This document shows positions 21,200 to 24,914 of a stretch of DNA of 24,914 nucleotides, piece by piece (position 1 is the stretch's first letter; each line of letters opens with the position of its first letter). Made by a program: the position numbers and the translations under genes. The notes beneath the pieces were generated by a model. The model was not told the origin of the DNA. It saw only the letters and a list, made by a program, of their open reading frames with translations, and made no database searches. The stretch is from JAYVSZ01 sp043774925. Its GTDB lineage: Bacteria; Pseudomonadota; Gammaproteobacteria; Burkholderiales; Methylophilaceae. The stretch spans positions 1 to 24,914 of the forward strand of contig JAYVSZ010000021.1 of assembly GCA_043774925.1 (NCBI GenBank), given 5' to 3'.

Positions 21200-22554
21200 A
21201 CAGCGGCTTGTTTAACCGCTTCGGCGATGCTTTCTGCTAAGTTTTGCACGCGTTTTCCGTCTTGACCTTCCACCATCACGCGGATTTTTGGCTCGGTGCC
21301 AGAGGCGCGCAGTAGCACGCGCCCTGTGCCACTCAGTTCAGTTTCAGCCTGTTTTACTGCACGCTGAATCGGCTCAAGATTCAAGTCCAGCTTGGTTTTT
21401 GTTGTGATGTTAATTAATACTTGTGGATACAACACCAATTGCGCGCGCAACTCGCCCAGCGTTTTACCGCTTTGTTTTAGTGCATGCAACACTTGTAGCG
21501 CTGCTACAATCGCGTCGCCGCTTGTTGTCTTGTCCAATGTCAAAATGTGGCCAGAATTTTCGCCGCCAAGTTTCCATTTTTTCTCATTCAGCATCGCCAG
21601 CACATAACGGTCACCCACATTGGCGCGCACAAAAGGAATACTCAGCTTGGCCAGCGCATGTTCCATCGCGAGGTTTGTCATCTGCGTGCCCACAATGCCG
21701 CCTTTTAGCTTACCTTTGGCGTGCAAGCCAGCGGCGATTATGTAGAGTAGTTCGTCACCATCCAATAAATTGCCTGCGCCATCCACCATCATCACACGAT
21801 CGCCGTCGCCATCAAAGGCAACACCTAAATCTGCACCATGTTCCACAACCGCTTTCTGCAAGGACTGCGGGTGCGTTGTGCCAACATCTAGATTAATGTT
21901 CAAGCCATCAGGCTTGTTGCCAATTGCAATGACTTCCGCGCCAAGCTCGTGAAACACAGGCGGTGCAACGTGATACGTCGCGCCATGCGCGCAATCCAGC
22001 ACGATTTTTAAACCGCGCAAATCTAAATCACTGGGGAATGTACTTTTACAAAACTCTACATAGCGCCCAGCTGCGTCATCGATGCGGCGCGCTTTGCCGA
22101 GATGCGCAGAATCCATTACTTGCATGGGTTTATCAAGCTCGGCTTCAATCGCATGCTCGATGTTATCAGGCAACTTAGCGCCCTGGCTGGAAAAAAATTT
22201 GATGCCGTTATCGTAATAAGGGTTGTGCGAGGCAGAAATGACAATACCTGCTTGCGCGCGCAAAGCCCGTGTCAAGTAAGCCACGGCGGGCGTAGGCATT
22301 GGACCCGTAAGCAGTACATCGACTCCCGCCGCGGATAACCCCGCCTCCAGCGCGGCCTCTAGCATATAGCCAGAAATACGCGTATCTTTGCCGATGAGTA
22401 CAGCAGGTTTTGCACCTTTTGCAAGATTATTGTGCGCTGAAGTCAGCACTTTGCCCGCCGCGTAACCCAATCGCATCACAAATTCTGGCGTAATGGGGTG
22501 TTCACCCACTTTGCCGCGAATGCCGTCTGTGCCGAAATATTGTTTAGTCATCAC
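21196..22554 (-). CDS. glmM: Phosphoglucosamine mutase
   Basis: Converts glucosamine-6-phosphate to glucosamine-1-phosphate for UDP-GlcNAc, hence peptidoglycan and LPS. The 452 residues begin MMTKQYFGTDGIRGKVGEHP. The catalytic phosphoserine is Ser109 in VISASHNPYYDNG, the Mg site is DGDGDR (Asp247, 249, 251), and the phosphate loop is RASGTEPKIRVMVE near the end. Two adjacent ATGs at the start are equivalent. Seven bases after folP, as in the E. coli ftsH-folP-glmM cluster. Confidence 0.97.
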   Translation of the reverse strand: MMTKQYFGTDGIRGKVGEHPITPEFVMRLGYAAGKVLTSAHNNLAKGAKPAVLIGKDTRISGYMLEAALEAGLSAAGVDVLLTGPMPTPAVAYLTRALRAQAGIVISASHNPYYDNGIKFFSSQGAKLPDNIEHAIEAELDKPMQVMDSAHLGKARRIDDAAGRYVEFCKSTFPSDLDLRGLKIVLDCAHGATYHVAPPVFHELGAEVIAIGNKPDGLNINLDVGTTHPQSLQKAVVEHGADLGVAFDGDGDRVMMVDGAGNLLDGDELLYIIAAGLHAKGKLKGGIVGTQMTNLAMEHALAKLSIPFVRANVGDRYVLAMLNEKKWKLGGENSGHILTLDKTTSGDAIVAALQVLHALKQSGKTLGELRAQLVLYPQVLINITTKTKLDLNLEPIQRAVKQAETELSGTGRVLLRASGTEPKIRVMVEGQDGKRVQNLAESIAEAVKQAAV

Positions 22555-22561
22555 TTCCCAT

Positions 22562-23398
22562 TTATTGAATCGCCGTCACAATTTTAAGCGCCTCGACGGT
22601 TTCCTTCACATCGTGCACACGCAGTATTTTAGCGCCTTTTTGCGCCGCAATGACAGAAGCGGCGATGCTGGCATAAAGTCGCGCATCCACGTCATTACCC
22701 GTGACTTGGCCTGTACTTATTTGACCAAGCACGCTTTTGCGCGACAAGCCAACCAATAGAGGTCGACCCAACTCGGCTAAGCTTTCTAATTGTTGGATGA
22801 GCGCGATATTGTGAGCGCGCGTTTTGCCAAAGCCAAAACCCGGATCAAGCAAAATACACTCCGCGCCAACACCCGCATTGATACTGGCTCGCAGCCTATC
22901 GGCCAAAAATGCTTTTACATCATTTACAACATCAATATAGTGCGGATTATCCTGCATGGTTTGCGGCGTGCCTTGCATATGCATTAAACATACGCCCACA
23001 TTGCTATTTGCTACCACTTCCAATGCGCCAGTTTCTTGCAACGCGCGCACATCGTTCACCATGCTCGCGCCCGCAGCAATGGCTGCTTGCATCACTTGTG
23101 GCTTGTAGGTGTCAATTGAGATGGGAATGTTAACTTGCTTGCTCAAAACCTCAATCACAGGAATCACGCGGTTCAGCTCATCCTGCAAGCCAACTGGCGT
23201 GGCGTTTGGCCGCGTAGATTCGCCGCCTATATCAAGAATATCCGCGCCCTCTTCCACCAGCTTGAGCGCGTGCAGTATCGCCGCATCAGCTGCATTGTAT
23301 TTGCCGCCATCCGAAAATGAATCAGGCGTGACATTGACAATACCCATGACATGCGGGCGATTGAGGTTAAGTTGAAATTTTCCGCAATGAAATAGCAT
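22562..23398 (-). CDS. folP: Dihydropteroate synthase
   Basis: Condenses p-aminobenzoate with hydroxymethyl-dihydropterin diphosphate in folate synthesis; the sulfonamide target. 278 residues with VMGIVNVTPDSFSDGG, the pterin loop GADILDIGGESTRP, IDTYKP, DPGFGFGK, GLSRKS and RVHDV. The ATG at 23398 has no Shine-Dalgarno: the ten bases before it are AT-rich and the REP-like repeat begins immediately beyond them. Lies between ftsH and glmM on the same strand. Confidence 0.97.
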   Translation of the reverse strand: MLFHCGKFQLNLNRPHVMGIVNVTPDSFSDGGKYNAADAAILHALKLVEEGADILDIGGESTRPNATPVGLQDELNRVIPVIEVLSKQVNIPISIDTYKPQVMQAAIAAGASMVNDVRALQETGALEVVANSNVGVCLMHMQGTPQTMQDNPHYIDVVNDVKAFLADRLRASINAGVGAECILLDPGFGFGKTRAHNIALIQQLESLAELGRPLLVGLSRKSVLGQISTGQVTGNDVDARLYASIAASVIAAQKGAKILRVHDVKETVEALKIVTAIQ

Positions 23399-23408
23399 AG
23401 GTTAAATA

Positions 23409-23482
23409 TGTAGGAGCGCAATTTATTGCGCGAACTTCTATTAATTTAGCATAGAAATCGCGCAATAAATTGCGCTCCTACA
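23409..23482. repeat. REP-like palindromic element, copy 2
   Basis: Same inverted arms as the element at 883-951: TGTAGGAGCGCAATTTATTG on the left and its complement CAATAAATTGCGCTCCTACA on the right, here perfect, with GCGCGA/TCGCGC continuing inward and a different loop of about 26 bp. It fills most of the 90-bp ftsH-folP spacer. Confidence 0.9.
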
Positions 23483-23488
23483 AATTCA

Positions 23489-24913
23489 CTACAATTTAGC
23501 TGCTGGTTGCGGCGCAGGCACAGCGCTGGCACCGCCAGAACCCGCGCTGCTGCTAGGGCTGGCTTTAGACTGACTTGGCTTAGGTGGACGTACTGCAATG
23601 CCCGCCATAATGTCGTTGATTTGATCTGCATCAATCGTTTCATATTCCATCAAGGCCGCCATCATCGCCTCTACCTTGTCTTTATTGCTTTCCAGCAATT
23701 GTCGCGCAATCCCATATTGCTCATCCAAAATACGGCGAATTTCTGCATCCACTTTTTGCTGTGTCGCTTCAGAAACCGTTTTTGAGCTCATGCTGCCAAA
23801 AAACGAGTCTTGCTCGCTGCCCGTATACACCATAATGCCCATGGCGTCCGACATGCCAAATTTTGTGACCATATCGCGTGCTAATTTGGTTGCGCGTTCA
23901 AAGTCATTCGAAGCGCCTGTCGACATTTGATTCATGAACACTTCTTCGGCAATACGGCCGCCAAACAGAATGGAAATTTCTTCCAACATTTTGGTTTTGT
24001 AATTGCTGATGCGATCAAACTCTGGCAACTGCCAAGTTAAACCAAGCGCCCAACCGCGCGGCATAATCGTCACTTTGTGCACAGGGTCAGCCGTCGGTAA
24101 AAGTTTAGCAACCACAGCATGGCCAGATTCATGATACGCCGTGTTGCGGCGCTCTTCCTCGCGCATGACCATAGATTTACGCTCTGGGCCCATGTAAATT
24201 TTATCTTTAGCATCTTCAAAGTCTTGCATATCAACGGTACGCTTGTTACGACGCGCCGCAAACAGCGCAGCTTCGTTCACCAAGTTAGCCAAATCTGCAC
24301 CGCTAAAACCTGGCGTACCGCGCGCGAGAATATCCGCTTTCACGTCCACATCAATTGGCACTTTGCGCATGTGAACAAGTAAGATTTGCTCGCGACCTTT
24401 AATATCTGGCAAGCCTACCATTACTTGACGGTCAAAACGGCCAGGACGAAGCAAGGCCTTGTCCAAAACATCGGCTCTATTGGTCGCTGCAATCACAATC
24501 ACACCTGCATTCGCCTCAAAGCCATCCATTTCAACCAACAATTGGTTAAGCGTTTGTTCGCGCTCATCGTTGCCACCGCCTGTACCCGCGCCACGACTAC
24601 GGCCAACGGCATCAATCTCGTCAATAAAAATAATGCAAGGCGAGTTCTTTTTAGCGGTTTCAAACATGTCACGTACACGTGCTGCACCTACGCCAACGAA
24701 CATTTCAACAAAGTCTGAACCAGAGATTGAAAAGAACGGCACTTTTGCTTCACCGGCAATCGCGCGCGCAAGCAAGGTTTTACCCGTTCCTGGTGGGCCT
24801 ACCAACAACACACCACGTGGAATGCGGCCACCAAGTTTCTGGAACTTGGTTGGCTCTTTTAAAAAGTCGACTAACTCAACGACTTCTTCTTTGGCCTCGT
24901 CGCAACCTGCTAC
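23489..24913 (-). CDS. ftsH: ATP-dependent zinc metalloprotease FtsH, C-terminal 474 residues
   Basis: Membrane-bound AAA+ protease that degrades misfolded membrane proteins and regulators such as LpxC in E. coli. The frame runs to the right edge of the window, so the membrane anchor and true start are missing; the first visible residues are VAGCDEAKEEVVELVDFLKE. Present are Walker A GPPGTGKT, Walker B IIFIDEIDAVG, pore loop FVEMFVGVGA, second region of homology ATNRADVLDKALLRPGRFDR, and zinc motif HESGH in AYHESGHAVV. The C-terminus is a Ser/Pro/Ala-rich tail ending PQPAAKL. First visible gene of ftsH-folP-glmM. Confidence 0.97.
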   Translation of the reverse strand, partial: VAGCDEAKEEVVELVDFLKEPTKFQKLGGRIPRGVLLVGPPGTGKTLLARAIAGEAKVPFFSISGSDFVEMFVGVGAARVRDMFETAKKNSPCIIFIDEIDAVGRSRGAGTGGGNDEREQTLNQLLVEMDGFEANAGVIVIAATNRADVLDKALLRPGRFDRQVMVGLPDIKGREQILLVHMRKVPIDVDVKADILARGTPGFSGADLANLVNEAALFAARRNKRTVDMQDFEDAKDKIYMGPERKSMVMREEERRNTAYHESGHAVVAKLLPTADPVHKVTIMPRGWALGLTWQLPEFDRISNYKTKMLEEISILFGGRIAEEVFMNQMSTGASNDFERATKLARDMVTKFGMSDAMGIMVYTGSEQDSFFGSMSSKTVSEATQQKVDAEIRRILDEQYGIARQLLESNKDKVEAMMAALMEYETIDADQINDIMAGIAVRPPKPSQSKASPSSSAGSGGASAVPAPQPAAKL

Positions 24914-24914
24914 A

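Noticed and set aside
21423..21896. 157-codon plus-strand frame inside glmM
   Set aside because: Lies wholly opposite conserved glmM codons; its Arg/His/Pro-rich product matches nothing known.
1..24914. CRISPR arrays, tRNA or rRNA genes, prophage or toxin-antitoxin modules
   Set aside because: No regularly spaced direct repeats, no tRNA-like cloverleaf and no such coding motifs were seen on either strand.

Overview
The window looks like chromosome of a betaproteobacterium, most plausibly a Methylophilaceae-like methylotroph (Methylotenera/Methylophilus type). That is inferred from protein resemblance and gene order (cysE-iscR-isc; ftsH-folP-glmM; prfB with its frameshift site); no rRNA or taxonomic marker is present. 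Nearly all of it is core genome, interrupted by palindromic repeats, an IS3-type remnant and one gene fossil.

Left block (1-7949, + strand). The end of an IS3-family transposase is followed by cysE and a complete ISC iron-sulfur cluster operon: iscR, a NifS-like cysteine desulfurase, iscS, iscU, iscA, hscB, hscA, fdx. CysE feeds cysteine synthesis, the desulfurases release sulfur, IscU is the scaffold, HscB/HscA discharge the cluster, Fdx supplies electrons and IscR senses cluster supply. Sites resembling type 1 IscR boxes precede both cysE and iscR. Five of the eight spacers in cysE-fdx are filled by palindromic repeat elements, one of which appears to separate iscS from its Shine-Dalgarno sequence.

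Middle block (7953-15967, - strand). Beta-carbonic anhydrase, a DUF2490 outer-membrane protein and a porin, each with clear signals; then prfB (programmed +1 frameshift), a GDSL lipoprotein esterase and lysS reading in one direction; then an AqpS-type channel with a thioredoxin-type arsenate reductase.

Right block (16131-24914). A frameshifted, deleted remnant of a DUF47-pit phosphate uptake locus is followed by intact pstSCAB-phoU (+). Converging on it is ftsH-folP-glmM (-), with ftsH cut by the window edge.

The main regulatory observation is that three promoters carry the same kind of 18-bp PhoB box (7 bp, 4-bp A/T-rich spacer, 7 bp): pstS, the porin, and the aqpS-arsC pair. The last has no arsR beside it. 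This suggests a phosphate-starvation regulon in which high-affinity uptake, an outer-membrane pore and arsenate disposal are induced together. Coordinates and motifs were read by eye; no database search was run.
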